A DNA stretch of 64,000 bases from Bacillus crepusculi (GTDB lineage Bacteria; Bacillota; Bacilli; Bacillales; Bacillaceae): NCBI RefSeq assembly GCF_014764715.1, contig NZ_JACXXE010000005.1, positions 124,001-188,000 on the forward strand. The letters are read 5' to 3'. This document shows positions 35,377 to 45,678 of this stretch, one piece after another. A model generated the notes under the pieces. That model was not told the DNA's origin. It worked only from the letters and a program-made list of their open reading frames with translations, and did not search any database. The translations under genes and the position numbers were made by a program. Numbering within the stretch: position 1 is the first letter of the stretch; the number at the start of each line of letters is the position of its first letter.

Positions 35377-36609
35377 ATGTCATTAAGAGAAGAAGCATTA
35401 CATATGCACAAAGAGAATCAAGGCAAACTCGAATCAAAATCAAAAGTACAAGTGAAAAATGCGAAAGACTTAAGCTTGGCTTACTCACCTGGTGTTGCAG
35501 AACCATGTAAAGAAATTTATGACGACATAAGCAAAGTGTATGATTATACAATGAAAGGTAATATGGTCGCTGTTGTGACAGATGGAACCGCTGTTTTAGG
35601 GCTTGGAAATATTGGTGCTGAAGCATCTCTTCCAGTGATGGAAGGGAAAGCTGTATTATTCAAAAGCTTTGCAGGCGTAGATGCCTTCCCAATCGCGCTT
35701 GCAACGAACGATGTAGACAAAATCGTTGAAACAGTGAAGCTTCTTGAGCCGACTTTTGGCGGTGTCAATCTTGAAGATATTGCAGCCCCTAACTGTTTCA
35801 TCATTGAAGAGCGTTTGAAAAAAGAGACAAACATTCCAGTTTTCCACGATGATCAGCATGGAACAGCGATTGTAACAGTAGCAGGACTTGTCAATGCCCT
35901 AAAACTGTCTGGAAAATCTATGTCTTCAATCAAAGTGGTGGCAAACGGCGCTGGAGCCGCAGGAATTGCGATCATCAAGCTTCTTTATCATTTCGGCGTA
36001 CGTGATATCGTCATGTGTGATACAAAAGGCGCTATTTACGATGGCCGTCCGAACGGTATGAATGCAGTGAAAAACGAAGTAGCTAAATTCACGAACCAAG
36101 ACCGTAAAGAAGGTTCATTAGAAGAAGTGATTGAAGGCGCAGATGTCTTCATCGGGGTATCAGTAGCAGGTGCTCTAACGAAAGAAATGGTTGGAAAAAT
36201 GGCAAAAGATCCTGTCATTTTTGCAATGGCTAATCCAAATCCAGAGATCATGCCAGAAGATGCACATGCAGCAGGTGCAAGTGTTGTAGGAACTGGCCGT
36301 TCTGATTTCCCGAACCAGGTCAATAACGTACTTGCATTCCCAGGTATTTTCCGCGGAGCATTAGATGCGCGCGCGACACATATTAACGAAGAAATGAAAA
36401 TTGCAGCTGTCGAAGCCATTGCTTCTCTAGTTTCAGAAGAAGAATTGACAGCTGAATACGTCATCCCTGCACCGTTTGATGCACGCGTAGCACCAGCGGT
36501 AGCAAAAGCTGTGGCAAAAGCAGCAATGGAAACGGGCGTTGCAAGAATCAAAGTCGACCCAGAAGCTGTCGCTGAAAAAACAAGAAAATTAACGATTATC
36601 GGCGAATAA
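35377..36609 (+). CDS. ytsJ: NADP-dependent malic enzyme YtsJ
   Basis: A 410-residue malic enzyme that decarboxylates malate to pyruvate with NADP, the main housekeeping malic enzyme in B. subtilis and a source of NADPH. Conserved sites are LAYSPGVAEPCKEIYDD (catalytic Tyr), EDIAAPNCFIIE with acidic metal ligands, FHDDQHGTAIV and the dinucleotide fold VVANGAGAAGIAIIKLL (about residues 187-203). The short length marks the bacterial type without the C-terminal phosphotransacetylase-like domain. ATG is preceded by AAGGAG. It is upstream of accDA, but a long gap with a hairpin suggests separate transcription. Confidence 0.95.
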   Translation: MSLREEALHMHKENQGKLESKSKVQVKNAKDLSLAYSPGVAEPCKEIYDDISKVYDYTMKGNMVAVVTDGTAVLGLGNIGAEASLPVMEGKAVLFKSFAGVDAFPIALATNDVDKIVETVKLLEPTFGGVNLEDIAAPNCFIIEERLKKETNIPVFHDDQHGTAIVTVAGLVNALKLSGKSMSSIKVVANGAGAAGIAIIKLLYHFGVRDIVMCDTKGAIYDGRPNGMNAVKNEVAKFTNQDRKEGSLEEVIEGADVFIGVSVAGALTKEMVGKMAKDPVIFAMANPNPEIMPEDAHAAGASVVGTGRSDFPNQVNNVLAFPGIFRGALDARATHINEEMKIAAVEAIASLVSEEELTAEYVIPAPFDARVAPAVAKAVAKAAMETGVARIKVDPEAVAEKTRKLTIIGE

Positions 36610-36913
36610 TCAACTGGAAAAGTGTGCACGTTCTTTCTGAAATTGGAGGAAAGGCGTGCACCATTTCCTCTCTTACGCGAAAATTTTTTCATCCGGAATG
36701 ATATTTTTTTGTAGACGTTCACAACTCACATATATCAACTGCTCAGCGCCCCAAACCTATACTCATTTCTCATCAATTCCCCACTGAAAAAATGGAATGA
36801 AGGATGACAGCGTTTGACAAAAAAAGTACAATAGTTTCGGTACAGTGATGACATGTCCTATAATAGTGGATGTGCGTGTAAAGAAAAAACCCTTCAAAAA
36901 GGGAGGTAGTCAT
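36610..36913. other. Intergenic region between ytsJ and accD, with 3' hairpin
   Basis: GTGCACG (36624-36630) pairs with CGTGCAC (36655-36661), and flanking GGAAA/TTTCC can extend the stem. No T run follows, so this is a weak terminator or a 3'-end stabiliser for ytsJ. A possible accD promoter with TTGACA near 36813 and a TATAAT-like box near 36858 follows. Nothing else was found. Confidence 0.5.
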
Positions 36914-37789
36914 TTGTCAATCAAGAACATTTTCAGCAAAAAGAAAAAATATGCATCTGTACCCTCTGAACAGGCAAGTCAAGATGTGCCTGAAGGCATC
37001 ATGACCAAATGTCCGCAATGTAAAAAAATAATGCTCACCAAAGAACTAGATAAAAATTTACGTGTTTGTATGAATTGCGGCAGGCATTTGCAAATGAATG
37101 CAAAACAGCGTATTGAAAGCCTTGTAGACGAAGGCACATTTGAAGAATTTAACGGGCACCTCATTTCAGAAAACCCGCTCGGTTTCCCAGGCTACGAAGA
37201 AAAGCTTGAGAAAGACAGAGAAAAAACATCTTTGAATGAAGCCATTGTCACAGGTAAAGGTGCAATTGAAGGCCAAAGTGCTGTGATTGCTGTCATGGAT
37301 GCCACGTTCCGTATGGGCAGCATGGGCTCGGTCGTTGGTGAAAAAATCACACTGGCGATTGAGAAAGCAAAAGCGGACAAGGTGCCATTTATTATCTTTA
37401 CTGCATCTGGCGGAGCGAGAATGCAAGAGGGGATTCTCAGTCTCATGCAGATGGCAAAAACAAGTTCAGCATTAAAGCTGTTCAGCGAGGACCAAGGTTT
37501 GATTATCTCTGTGATGACCAACCCGACAACGGGTGGTGTATCAGCTAGTTTCGCATCTCTTGGTGATTACAACTTTGCGGAACCTGGTGCATTAATTGGT
37601 TTTGCAGGTCGCAGAATCATTGAACAAACCATTCGTGAAGAGCTGCCAGAAGACTTCCAAACGGCTGAATTTTTATTGAAGCATGGTCAGCTCGATGCTG
37701 TGATCCACCGTGCAGACATGAAAGAAACACTAGGCAGAATCTTAGCATTACACAGCACAGGAGGTGAACGAGAGTGGCTGGAGAACTAG
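36914..37789 (+). CDS. accD: Acetyl-CoA carboxylase carboxyltransferase beta subunit
   Basis: The TTG start at 36914 ([15 protein letters not shown]) with GGGAGG upstream gives 291 residues, as in B. subtilis AccD; the longer frame from 36845 is rejected. It forms an alpha2beta2 carboxyltransferase that moves CO2 from biotin to acetyl-CoA, giving malonyl-CoA. A four-cysteine zinc ribbon is visible: TKCPQCKKI and [10 protein letters not shown]. The crotonase-like core holds [18 protein letters not shown] and [12 protein letters not shown]. The 3' end overlaps accA by 16 bp, ensuring balanced synthesis. Confidence 0.97.
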   Translation: MSIKNIFSKKKKYASVPSEQASQDVPEGIMTKCPQCKKIMLTKELDKNLRVCMNCGRHLQMNAKQRIESLVDEGTFEEFNGHLISENPLGFPGYEEKLEKDREKTSLNEAIVTGKGAIEGQSAVIAVMDATFRMGSMGSVVGEKITLAIEKAKADKVPFIIFTASGGARMQEGILSLMQMAKTSSALKLFSEDQGLIISVMTNPTTGGVSASFASLGDYNFAEPGALIGFAGRRIIEQTIREELPEDFQTAEFLLKHGQLDAVIHRADMKETLGRILALHSTGGEREWLEN

Positions 37790-38751
37790 AATTTGAAAAG
37801 CCTGTCATTGAACTTCGAGCAAAAATTGATGAACTGAAAAAGTTGACACAAAACTCAGAAATGGATTTAAGTGCGGAAATTGAGCGCCTTGAAACGCGTC
37901 TGAGTAAGCTTGAAGCGGACATTTATACAAATTTAAAGCCGTGGGACAGAGTCCAAATTGCTCGTCATGCGATGCGTCCAACAACTCTCGATTACATTCA
38001 AGAGCTGTTTGACAACTTTTTCGAATGTCATGGTGATCGTTACTACGGCGATGATGAAGCCATTGTTGGAGGAATTGCCACGTTTAAAGGGCTTCCTGTC
38101 ACTGTCATTGGCCATCAGCGCGGTAAAGACACAAAGGAAAACTTGCGCCGTAATTTCGGAATGCCTCATCCAGAAGGCTACCGTAAAGCGCTGCGGCTAA
38201 TGAAACAAGCAGATAAATTTAATCGCCCTATCATTTGTTTTATTGATACAAAAGGAGCTTATCCTGGTAAAGCAGCTGAAGAACGCGGGCAAAGTGAAGC
38301 AATTGCGAAAAACCTATTCGAAATGGCAGGACTTCGCGTACCGGTTGTCTGTATTGTCATTGGAGAAGGCGGAAGTGGCGGAGCACTAGGCTTAGGCGTA
38401 GGAAACCACCTATTTATGCTAGAGAACTCAACATATTCAGTGATTTCACCAGAAGGTGCAGCTGCACTGCTCTGGAAGGACTCATCACTTGCGAAAAAAG
38501 CTGCAGAAACAATGAAAATTACCGCTCCAGACCTAAAAGAATTAGATATTATAGATGATGTTATTAAAGAAGTGCAAGGTGGAGCACATCGAGACGTGAA
38601 ACAACAAGCAGCCTACATGGAAAAAACATTAAAGCAGTCACTTACATCTTTGCTCAAACTATCGCCAGAAGAATTAGTCGAACAAAGATATCAAAAATAC
38701 AAAGCAATTGGCAAAGTGTCGATTGAAGATCAATATATTGGGGTAAACTAA
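37774..38751 (+). CDS. accA: Acetyl-CoA carboxylase carboxyltransferase alpha subunit
   Basis: The GTG start at 37774 has AGGAGGTGA upstream inside accD; the product has 325 residues. An N-terminal helical hairpin ([11 protein letters not shown] and [16 protein letters not shown]) precedes the crotonase fold with [42 protein letters not shown] and the biotin-site region [17 protein letters not shown]. It is the partner of AccD; AccB and AccC are encoded elsewhere. A terminator follows 3 bp after the stop. Confidence 0.97.
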   Translation: MAGELEFEKPVIELRAKIDELKKLTQNSEMDLSAEIERLETRLSKLEADIYTNLKPWDRVQIARHAMRPTTLDYIQELFDNFFECHGDRYYGDDEAIVGGIATFKGLPVTVIGHQRGKDTKENLRRNFGMPHPEGYRKALRLMKQADKFNRPIICFIDTKGAYPGKAAEERGQSEAIAKNLFEMAGLRVPVVCIVIGEGGSGGALGLGVGNHLFMLENSTYSVISPEGAAALLWKDSSLAKKAAETMKITAPDLKELDIIDDVIKEVQGGAHRDVKQQAAYMEKTLKQSLTSLLKLSPEELVEQRYQKYKAIGKVSIEDQYIGVN

Positions 38752-38753
38752 AT

Positions 38754-38789
38754 AAACGTACAGCCTTTTGGCTGGCGTTTATTTTTTTT
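38754..38789 (+). terminator. Terminator after accA
   Basis: AAACG and CGTTT enclose a CAGCC/GGCTG stem with a TTTT loop, followed by eight T residues. Confidence 0.88.
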
Positions 38790-40052
<1,263 letters not shown>

Positions 40053-40079
40053 AACGAGAAGACCTTAGGAGGAACAGTA

Positions 40080-41840
40080 ATGAGAAAGACAAAAATCGTT
40101 TGTACAATCGGTCCAGCAAGTGAAAGCATTGAAACGCTGACTGAATTGATTGAAGCAGGAATGGATGTAGCCAGACTAAACTTCTCTCATGGAGATTTTG
40201 ACGAGCATGGTGCACGCATCGAAAACATTCGTAAAGCAGGTAAAACTTTAGGCAAGGACATTGCGATCCTTCTTGATACAAAAGGTCCAGAGATCCGTAC
40301 ACGTACAGTTGAAAACGGCTCAATTGAGCTAGTAGCTGGTGCTGATCTCATCGTAAGTATGGAAGACATTGTAGGGAATACGGAACGAATTAGTGTGACA
40401 TACGAAGATTTAATTCATGATGTAGAAGTGGGTTCAACCATTCTATTAGACGATGGTCTCATCGGTTTAGAGGTCAAAGAACTCAACATGGACCGCAAAG
40501 AAATCGTCACGAAAGTCATGAATTCAGGCACGCTCAAAAACAAAAAAGGCGTAAACGTACCAGGTGTGAGTGTGAACCTGCCAGGTATTACAGAAAAAGA
40601 TGCCAACGATATTCTATTCGGAATTGAACAAGGCGTCGATTTCATCGCAGCTTCTTTTGTTAGACGAGCTTCAGATGTTCTTGAAATTCGTGAGCTTCTT
40701 GAAAAGAACAACGCGGCTGACATTCAAATCATTCCTAAGATTGAAAACCAAGAGGGCGTTGATAACATCGACGAGATCCTTGAGGTGTCTGACGGTCTGA
40801 TGGTTGCGCGTGGAGATCTTGGTGTAGAGATCCCGGCAGAAGAAGTACCGCTTGTTCAAAAAATGCTGATCAAAAAATGCAACCGTTTAGGCAAGCCTGT
40901 CATCACAGCAACTCAAATGCTAGACAGCATGCAGCGTAACCCTCGCCCAACTCGTGCGGAAGCAAGTGACGTGGCAAATGCTATTTTTGACGGCACAGAT
41001 GCGATTATGCTTTCTGGTGAAACAGCAGCAGGGACATACCCAGTGGAAGCTGTGCAAACGATGCACAACATTGCATCACGTTCAGAGGAAGCCCTAAACT
41101 ATAAAGCGATTCTTTCTCGCAGAAGCGAAGAAGTAGAAGTCAGCATTACAGATGCTATCGGCCAATCTGTTGCGCATACAGCAATGAAGCTTGACGTGGC
41201 AGCGATTGTGACACCTACTGAAAGCGGTCATACAGCGAGAATGATTTCAAAATATAGACCAAAAGCACCAATCGTTGCGGTCACAGCAAACGAATCAGTA
41301 GCAAGAAAGCTGTCTCTAGTATTCGGTGTATTTGCAAAGAGCGGATCAAATACGAATTCTACTGATGAAATGCTTGAGAATGCAGTAGAAAAGTCAATTG
41401 AAACTGGCTATGTCAGACATGGCGACTTGATCGTCATTACAGCAGGTGTACCAGTTGGCGAAACAGGTACAACGAACTTGATGAAAGTATATGTTGTCGG
41501 TGACATCATTGCGAAGGGTCAAGGAATTGGCCGTAAATCTGCATTTGGGCCGGTTGTCATTGCACAAAGCGGAAAAGAAGCAGAAGAAAAAATGTACGAT
41601 GGTGCCATTCTTGTAGCGAACTGCACAGATCGTGATATGATGGGTGCTTTAGAGAAAGCATCTGCTCTTATCACAGAGGAAGGCGGTTTAACAAGCCATG
41701 CAGCAGTCGTTGGACTCAGCCTTGGCATTCCGGTGATTGTTGGTCTTGACAGCGCAACAACACTTTTAAAAGAAGGCGAAGAGATTACAGTAGATCCAGC
41801 ACGCGGAGCGATCTACAAAGGCCGTGCAAGCGTCCTTTAA
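40080..41840 (+). CDS. pyk: Pyruvate kinase with C-terminal PEP-utiliser domain
   Basis: A 586-residue pyruvate kinase that makes pyruvate and ATP from PEP. The TIM-barrel core carries [33 protein letters not shown], the catalytic Lys in [17 protein letters not shown] and [12 protein letters not shown]. The usual allosteric C-domain is followed by an extra domain of about 100 residues (from about 480) with [39 protein letters not shown], related to the phosphohistidine domain of PEP synthase. Bacillus and Geobacillus enzymes carry this extension. AGGAGGA precedes the ATG. Co-transcribed with pfkA. Confidence 0.97.
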   Translation: MRKTKIVCTIGPASESIETLTELIEAGMDVARLNFSHGDFDEHGARIENIRKAGKTLGKDIAILLDTKGPEIRTRTVENGSIELVAGADLIVSMEDIVGNTERISVTYEDLIHDVEVGSTILLDDGLIGLEVKELNMDRKEIVTKVMNSGTLKNKKGVNVPGVSVNLPGITEKDANDILFGIEQGVDFIAASFVRRASDVLEIRELLEKNNAADIQIIPKIENQEGVDNIDEILEVSDGLMVARGDLGVEIPAEEVPLVQKMLIKKCNRLGKPVITATQMLDSMQRNPRPTRAEASDVANAIFDGTDAIMLSGETAAGTYPVEAVQTMHNIASRSEEALNYKAILSRRSEEVEVSITDAIGQSVAHTAMKLDVAAIVTPTESGHTARMISKYRPKAPIVAVTANESVARKLSLVFGVFAKSGSNTNSTDEMLENAVEKSIETGYVRHGDLIVITAGVPVGETGTTNLMKVYVVGDIIAKGQGIGRKSAFGPVVIAQSGKEAEEKMYDGAILVANCTDRDMMGALEKASALITEEGGLTSHAAVVGLSLGIPVIVGLDSATTLLKEGEEITVDPARGAIYKGRASVL

Positions 41841-41849
41841 ATCACACAC

Positions 41850-41880
41850 GAGGGGAGTTGTCTGACTCCTCTCTTTTTTT
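41850..41880 (+). terminator. Terminator of the pfkA-pyk operon
   Basis: GAGGGGAGT and ACTCCTCTC form the stem with one G-U pair, followed by seven T residues. Confidence 0.9.
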
Positions 41881-41939
41881 ATGTTACACTAAAAAAAGTA
41901 AACAGCTTTCAATGAAAGATACCCCATGAGGTGATATGG

Positions 41940-42326
41940 TTGAAATATTTTCTACTATTATTGATTCTGTTCCCAGCAGTGGAAATTAGTTTGTTTTTAA
42001 TCTCCAGTAAAATCATTGGCATTTTACCAACAATGCTCATCATCGTGCTCACGAGTGCACTAGGTGCTTATTTTGCAAGAAAACAAGGAATTGAAGCATT
42101 TCAAAAAGTGCAACGAGATTTACAGTATGGCAAGATGCCAGGTGCAACGATTGTAGATGGCTTTTGCATTCTCATTGGCGGTTTGCTGCTGCTCATTCCA
42201 GGATTCTTATCGGATCTTATTGGGGCATTTCTGCTCATTCCGGTGACGAGAAAGCGAATCAAGCCGCTCTTTGAACGCTGGCTCAGAAACTTATCAAACC
42301 GGAAACGCTATACCATTATTCGCTAA
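41940..42326 (+). CDS. ytzA: FxsA-family membrane protein YtzA
   Basis: The TTG start at 41940 (MKYFLLLLILFPAVEIS) is preferred because AGGTGA lies just upstream; a GTG at 41931 would overlap that site. The 128-residue protein has three hydrophobic helices (about 2-24, 27-45 and 72-96) and the conserved N-terminal FPAVEISLFL of FxsA, named from an E. coli protein that affects phage T7 exclusion. The tail is basic. The cellular role in Bacillus is unknown. Confidence 0.87.
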   Translation: MKYFLLLLILFPAVEISLFLISSKIIGILPTMLIIVLTSALGAYFARKQGIEAFQKVQRDLQYGKMPGATIVDGFCILIGGLLLLIPGFLSDLIGAFLLIPVTRKRIKPLFERWLRNLSNRKRYTIIR

Positions 42327-42352
42327 AGAGACCTCAGTTGAAGGTCTCTTTT
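42325..42352. terminator. Bidirectional terminator between ytzA and ytvI
   Basis: AAAGAGACCT and AGGTCTCTTT form a 10-bp stem with a 7-nt loop. It overlaps the stop codons of both convergent genes. Confidence 0.88.
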
Positions 42353-43469
42353 ATTTTTGCGTGCCATACCGAATGTACTGATAAATATCTCTGAAAACGC
42401 CCGCATTACGAAATGCCTGCCACAAGACAAGAGAGGCAGGGCCAATGGCAAGACCGAGAAAACCAAACCATTTTAAACCAACAAATAGTGCTACAAGCGT
42501 TGCTAAAGGATTAAGCCCGATGGATTTACTTAAGACTTTCGGCTCTGATATTTGTCTTTGAATGAGCACGACAATATACAAAATACCCAGCCCAATGGCA
42601 AGTGAAAGGTTGCCTGTCATGGCGGAGTAAATGATCCAAGGGAGAAAAACAGTCCCGCTGCCAATGTAAGGAAGTAAATCGACAAGCCCAATACATAGAG
42701 CGATCACAAGGGCATGATTGACGTTTAAAATCATCAGCCCAATCAGCACGATGCCGATGGTCATGGCAACAAGTAGAAGCTGAGCCTTCATAAAGCCAGT
42801 AATCGCCTTTTTGATTTCAGATAAAATGGCGCGCGTATGCTGCATCCACTTTGCGGGAAAGATACGTGAACCATATTTTTTAAAAGTAAACCAATCTTTT
42901 GTGATAAAAAAAGTGGCCAGTGCGGAAAATAAAAGCGTCGCTGCCACATCAGGCAAAAGACCTAAAAATGCTGGGATGAACTCGAGCGTTTTTGAAAGAA
43001 AAGTCCCGATTTTAGCGGCCGCCTCATCTCCAAGTGCTTGAATTTGTCCCAAAATTGATTCCTGTTGTCCGGCTTGAAGCGTATTAAATTGGGCAGTCAA
43101 ATCATGATATAAAGGCAGAATCTTATTTGTGAAAAAATGTTCCACAATACGGATCATTTGATCAAGGTGTCCTGGCAATACCTTTGCTAAATAAGCACTT
43201 CCTGAAATGATTTCCGCTACTAAAAGCGTCATTAAGCCGGCTGCTGCTACGAGAAAGAGCAATAGAACAATGATGACCACAACCCCTCTAGGCATCCCGG
43301 TGATCTCTTCTATTTTGCATACGGCAGGATGAATCAAACAGGACACAACAAGTGCGATCCAAAAAGGATATAGAAACGGAAAAGACTGATATAAAAAGAC
43401 CACTGCAACAGCGGCAATACCGATCATCATCAAACTTCGCAAAAAAATGGCCACATAGGTGTGATTCAC
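42351..43469 (-). CDS. ytvI: AI-2E/PerM-family transporter YtvI
   Basis: A 372-residue membrane protein of the AI-2E (TerC/PerM-like) transporter family. About eight helices cluster at residues 10-90 and 160-355, with a soluble segment (about 95-165, helical and amphipathic) between. The family signature is in the C-half: CIGLVDLLPYIGSGTVFLPW and SIGLNPLATLVALFVGLKWFGFLGLAIGPA. The transported solute is unknown; some relatives export sodium or AI-2. It is convergent with ytzA and divergent from ytwI, as in B. subtilis. Confidence 0.9.
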   Translation of the reverse strand: MNHTYVAIFLRSLMMIGIAAVAVVFLYQSFPFLYPFWIALVVSCLIHPAVCKIEEITGMPRGVVVIIVLLLFLVAAAGLMTLLVAEIISGSAYLAKVLPGHLDQMIRIVEHFFTNKILPLYHDLTAQFNTLQAGQQESILGQIQALGDEAAAKIGTFLSKTLEFIPAFLGLLPDVAATLLFSALATFFITKDWFTFKKYGSRIFPAKWMQHTRAILSEIKKAITGFMKAQLLLVAMTIGIVLIGLMILNVNHALVIALCIGLVDLLPYIGSGTVFLPWIIYSAMTGNLSLAIGLGILYIVVLIQRQISEPKVLSKSIGLNPLATLVALFVGLKWFGFLGLAIGPASLVLWQAFRNAGVFRDIYQYIRYGTQK

Positions 43470-43570
43470 ACAATCCCCTCCAAAAAAACAAGCATGTCCG
43501 ATACTTCATTTTATTCAAAAAGATTAGTAATATGAAAAGGTCGCAATAAAAAGAAAGGAAGGGGCGGCGT

Positions 43571-44035
43571 ATGTTTACTCAAGCAAATTTATTTTTGGTT
43601 CTTTTACTCGTTATTGCACTTATCGCGAAGAACAATTCGTTAATTTTAGCGGTTTCTGTGCTGATTGCAATTAAGCTTATTGGCCTGGATCAAAAGGTTT
43701 TCCCGGTTCTGCAATCAAAAGGCATTAATTGGGGTGTTACCGTCATTACCATTGCTGTGCTCGTGCCAATTGCAACAGGTGACATCGGATTTAAGCAACT
43801 TGGAGAAGCCATGAAATCTTCCTATGCTTGGATTGCACTTGGAGCGGGTATATTAGTAGCACTTATTGCAAAAAACGGGATTGTACTACTTGAAAATGAT
43901 CCGCATATCACGGCAGCACTTGTGTTCGGTACGATTTTGGCCGTCAGTTTATTTAAAGGCGTGGCTGTTGGCCCGTTGATCGGTGCAGGAATTGCCTATT
44001 TAGCCATGCAAGCTGTAAAATTTTTCAGTGGATGA
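43571..44035 (+). CDS. ytwI: DUF441 membrane protein YtwI
   Basis: A 154-residue integral membrane protein of the UPF0756/DUF441 family with four hydrophobic segments (about 5-20, 24-42, 50-68 and 85-150) and few charged residues. FKGVAVGPLIGAGIAYLAMQ is the conserved glycine-rich C-terminus. AAGGAAGGGG precedes the ATG. Function unknown. It lies upstream of citZ, with a terminator between them, as in B. subtilis. Confidence 0.88.
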   Translation: MFTQANLFLVLLLVIALIAKNNSLILAVSVLIAIKLIGLDQKVFPVLQSKGINWGVTVITIAVLVPIATGDIGFKQLGEAMKSSYAWIALGAGILVALIAKNGIVLLENDPHITAALVFGTILAVSLFKGVAVGPLIGAGIAYLAMQAVKFFSG

Positions 44036-44036
44036 A

Positions 44037-44070
44037 TAGAGGGTGGCTCTTGCCACTTTCTTTTTCATTT
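44037..44070 (+). terminator. Terminator after ytwI
   Basis: GTGGC and GCCAC with a TCTT loop, then a T-rich tail interrupted by single C residues. Confidence 0.7.
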
Positions 44071-44195
44071 TTTTCTCACGCGAGCTTTTGCAATAAAACA
44101 TAATTAAATATATTAAAAGAAGTAAAATCCCTTTATTCCATGCCCTAAACGGAAGGCTGGAAAAAAATTTATCAAAAAAAATTATAGTTAAACAT

Positions 44196-44224
44196 TTAAC
44201 AAATGTCTGATTATTGTTTATAAT
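44196..44224 (+). promoter_or_regulatory. SigA promoter of citZ-icd-mdh
   Basis: TTAACA (44196-44201) and TATAAT (44219-44224) are separated by 17 bp. The start of transcription would be near 44231. Confidence 0.8.
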
Positions 44225-44230
44225 GGGAAT

Positions 44231-44410
44231 AGGCTTAATTTTGAACTCATTGATCACACAAGAGATATGAGGCTAAAAGCGCTCTAACCGTATAGGTAAA
44301 TGTAAGCATTTTCTTTTCTGTACCTGCCACCATATTCGGATTGGATAGCGCTTTCAAAAAGCGAGAATTCTGCAACGAAGGGGAATCTTTTTAAAAAGGG
44401 GAGATTGAAC
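44231..44410 (+). promoter_or_regulatory. citZ 5' leader with cre-like site and alternative hairpins
   Basis: The leader is about 180 nt. TGTAAGCATTTTCT (44301-44314) resembles a cre site, with A where the central CG has G; a downstream position would act as a roadblock. AGCGCTTT (44347-44354) can pair with AAAGCGCT (44276-44283), or its CGCTTT can pair with AAAGCG (44358-44363), so two exclusive folds are possible. In B. subtilis citZ is under CcpA and CcpC, and aconitase is reported to bind the citZ leader RNA. Confidence 0.55.
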
Positions 44411-45529
44411 ATGACAGCAACAAGAGGTCTAGAAGGTATTGTGGCAACAACTTCATCCGTAAGCTCAATTATTGATGATACTCTTACTTATGTAGGGTAC
44501 AATATCGATGATTTAACTGAAAAAGCTACATTCGAAGAAATTGTCTACCTGTTATGGCACTTAAAGCTGCCGAATGAGCAGGAGCTGAGTGAACTAAAAC
44601 AGCAGCTCAATGAAAATGCTCACATTCCGCAAGAAATCATTGAGCACTTCAAATCGTATTCACTGGATGGGGTTCATCCAATGTCTGCGATTCGTACAGC
44701 GGTATCCTTACTAGGTTTACTCGATGATGAATCAGAGATTATGGACAAAGAAGCGAATTACAGAAAAGCCATTCGCTTACAGGCGAAAATTTCTGGTCTT
44801 GTCGCTACGTTCTCACGCATTCGAAAGGGTCTTGAGCCAGTTCAGCCAAAAGAAGAATACAGCTATGCTGCGAACTTCTTGTATATGCTAAATGGCGAAG
44901 AGCCATCACCAGTAGAAATTGAAGCGATTGATAAGGCACTCATTCTACATGCGGATCATGAATTAAACGCTTCGACATTTACAGCACGTGTATGTGTTGC
45001 TACACTATCAGATATCTACTCTGGTGTAACAGCAGCTATCGGCGCTTTGAAAGGTCCTCTTCATGGCGGTGCCAATGAAGGCGTAATGAAGATGCTTACA
45101 GAAATTGGGGAAGTCGAAAACGTAGATTCCTATATTCATGGTAAGCTAGAGAAGAAAGAAAAAATTATGGGCTTTGGCCACCGCGTATACCGTCAAGGTG
45201 ACCCGCGTGCAAAGCATCTAAAAGAAATGAGCCAGCGTTTAACAAACCTCACTGGCGAACCGAAATGGTATGAAATGTCTGTTCTCGCAGAGGAAATCGT
45301 GACATCAGAGAAAAATCTTCCACCAAATGTTGATTTTTATTCTGCATCTGTATACCACAGTCTTGGTATTGATCATGATTTGTTTACTCCAATTTTCGTG
45401 ATCAGCCGATTCTCTGGATGGATTGCTCACATTTTAGAGCAATATGACAACAACCGTCTGATCCGTCCAAGAGCTGAATACATTGGACCTGATCTTCAAA
45501 CCTTTGTTCCAATCAGTGAAAGAGACTAA
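44411..45529 (+). CDS. citZ: Citrate synthase (major)
   Basis: The start at 44411 (MTATRGLEGIVATTS) with GGGGAG upstream gives 372 residues, equal to B. subtilis CitZ. It condenses oxaloacetate and acetyl-CoA, the entry step of the TCA cycle. Catalytic residues lie in LILHADHELNASTFTAR (His), GPLHGGANEGVMKML (His), GFGHRVYRQGDPRA and NVDFYSASVYHSLGI (Asp). It is the first gene of citZ-icd-mdh. A 149-bp gap with two stable hairpins separates it from icd. Confidence 0.97.
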   Translation: MTATRGLEGIVATTSSVSSIIDDTLTYVGYNIDDLTEKATFEEIVYLLWHLKLPNEQELSELKQQLNENAHIPQEIIEHFKSYSLDGVHPMSAIRTAVSLLGLLDDESEIMDKEANYRKAIRLQAKISGLVATFSRIRKGLEPVQPKEEYSYAANFLYMLNGEEPSPVEIEAIDKALILHADHELNASTFTARVCVATLSDIYSGVTAAIGALKGPLHGGANEGVMKMLTEIGEVENVDSYIHGKLEKKEKIMGFGHRVYRQGDPRAKHLKEMSQRLTNLTGEPKWYEMSVLAEEIVTSEKNLPPNVDFYSASVYHSLGIDHDLFTPIFVISRFSGWIAHILEQYDNNRLIRPRAEYIGPDLQTFVPISERD

Positions 45530-45544
45530 TGTTTATAGAATAAG

Positions 45545-45643
45545 TGGGGGCTGATCCTCAAAATGCCAATCAGCCCCCATGTCAACAAAAAAACGAATCA
45601 TGTGAAAAACTTCTTCGCTTGCAGACATCAAGCCAAGAAGTTT
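45545..45643 (+). other. Two stable hairpins between citZ and icd, no T run
   Basis: Hairpin 1: TGGGGGCTGAT (45545-45555) pairs perfectly with ATCAGCCCCCA (45569-45579) around a 13-nt loop. Hairpin 2: AAACTTCTT (45607-45615) and GCTTG (45617-45621) pair with CAAGC (45629-45633) and AAGAAGTTT (45635-45643) with a single C-C mismatch. Neither is followed by T residues, so they are more likely RNA-processing or stability elements than terminators. Confidence 0.75.
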
Positions 45644-45678
45644 CAAATATTCACTACATAACCTGGGAGGTAATATCA

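Noticed and set aside
36036..36722. A 228-codon open frame antisense to ytsJ
   Set aside because: It lies almost wholly opposite the malic enzyme gene, has low-complexity Ala/Thr/Ser composition typical of shadow frames and no ribosome-binding site.
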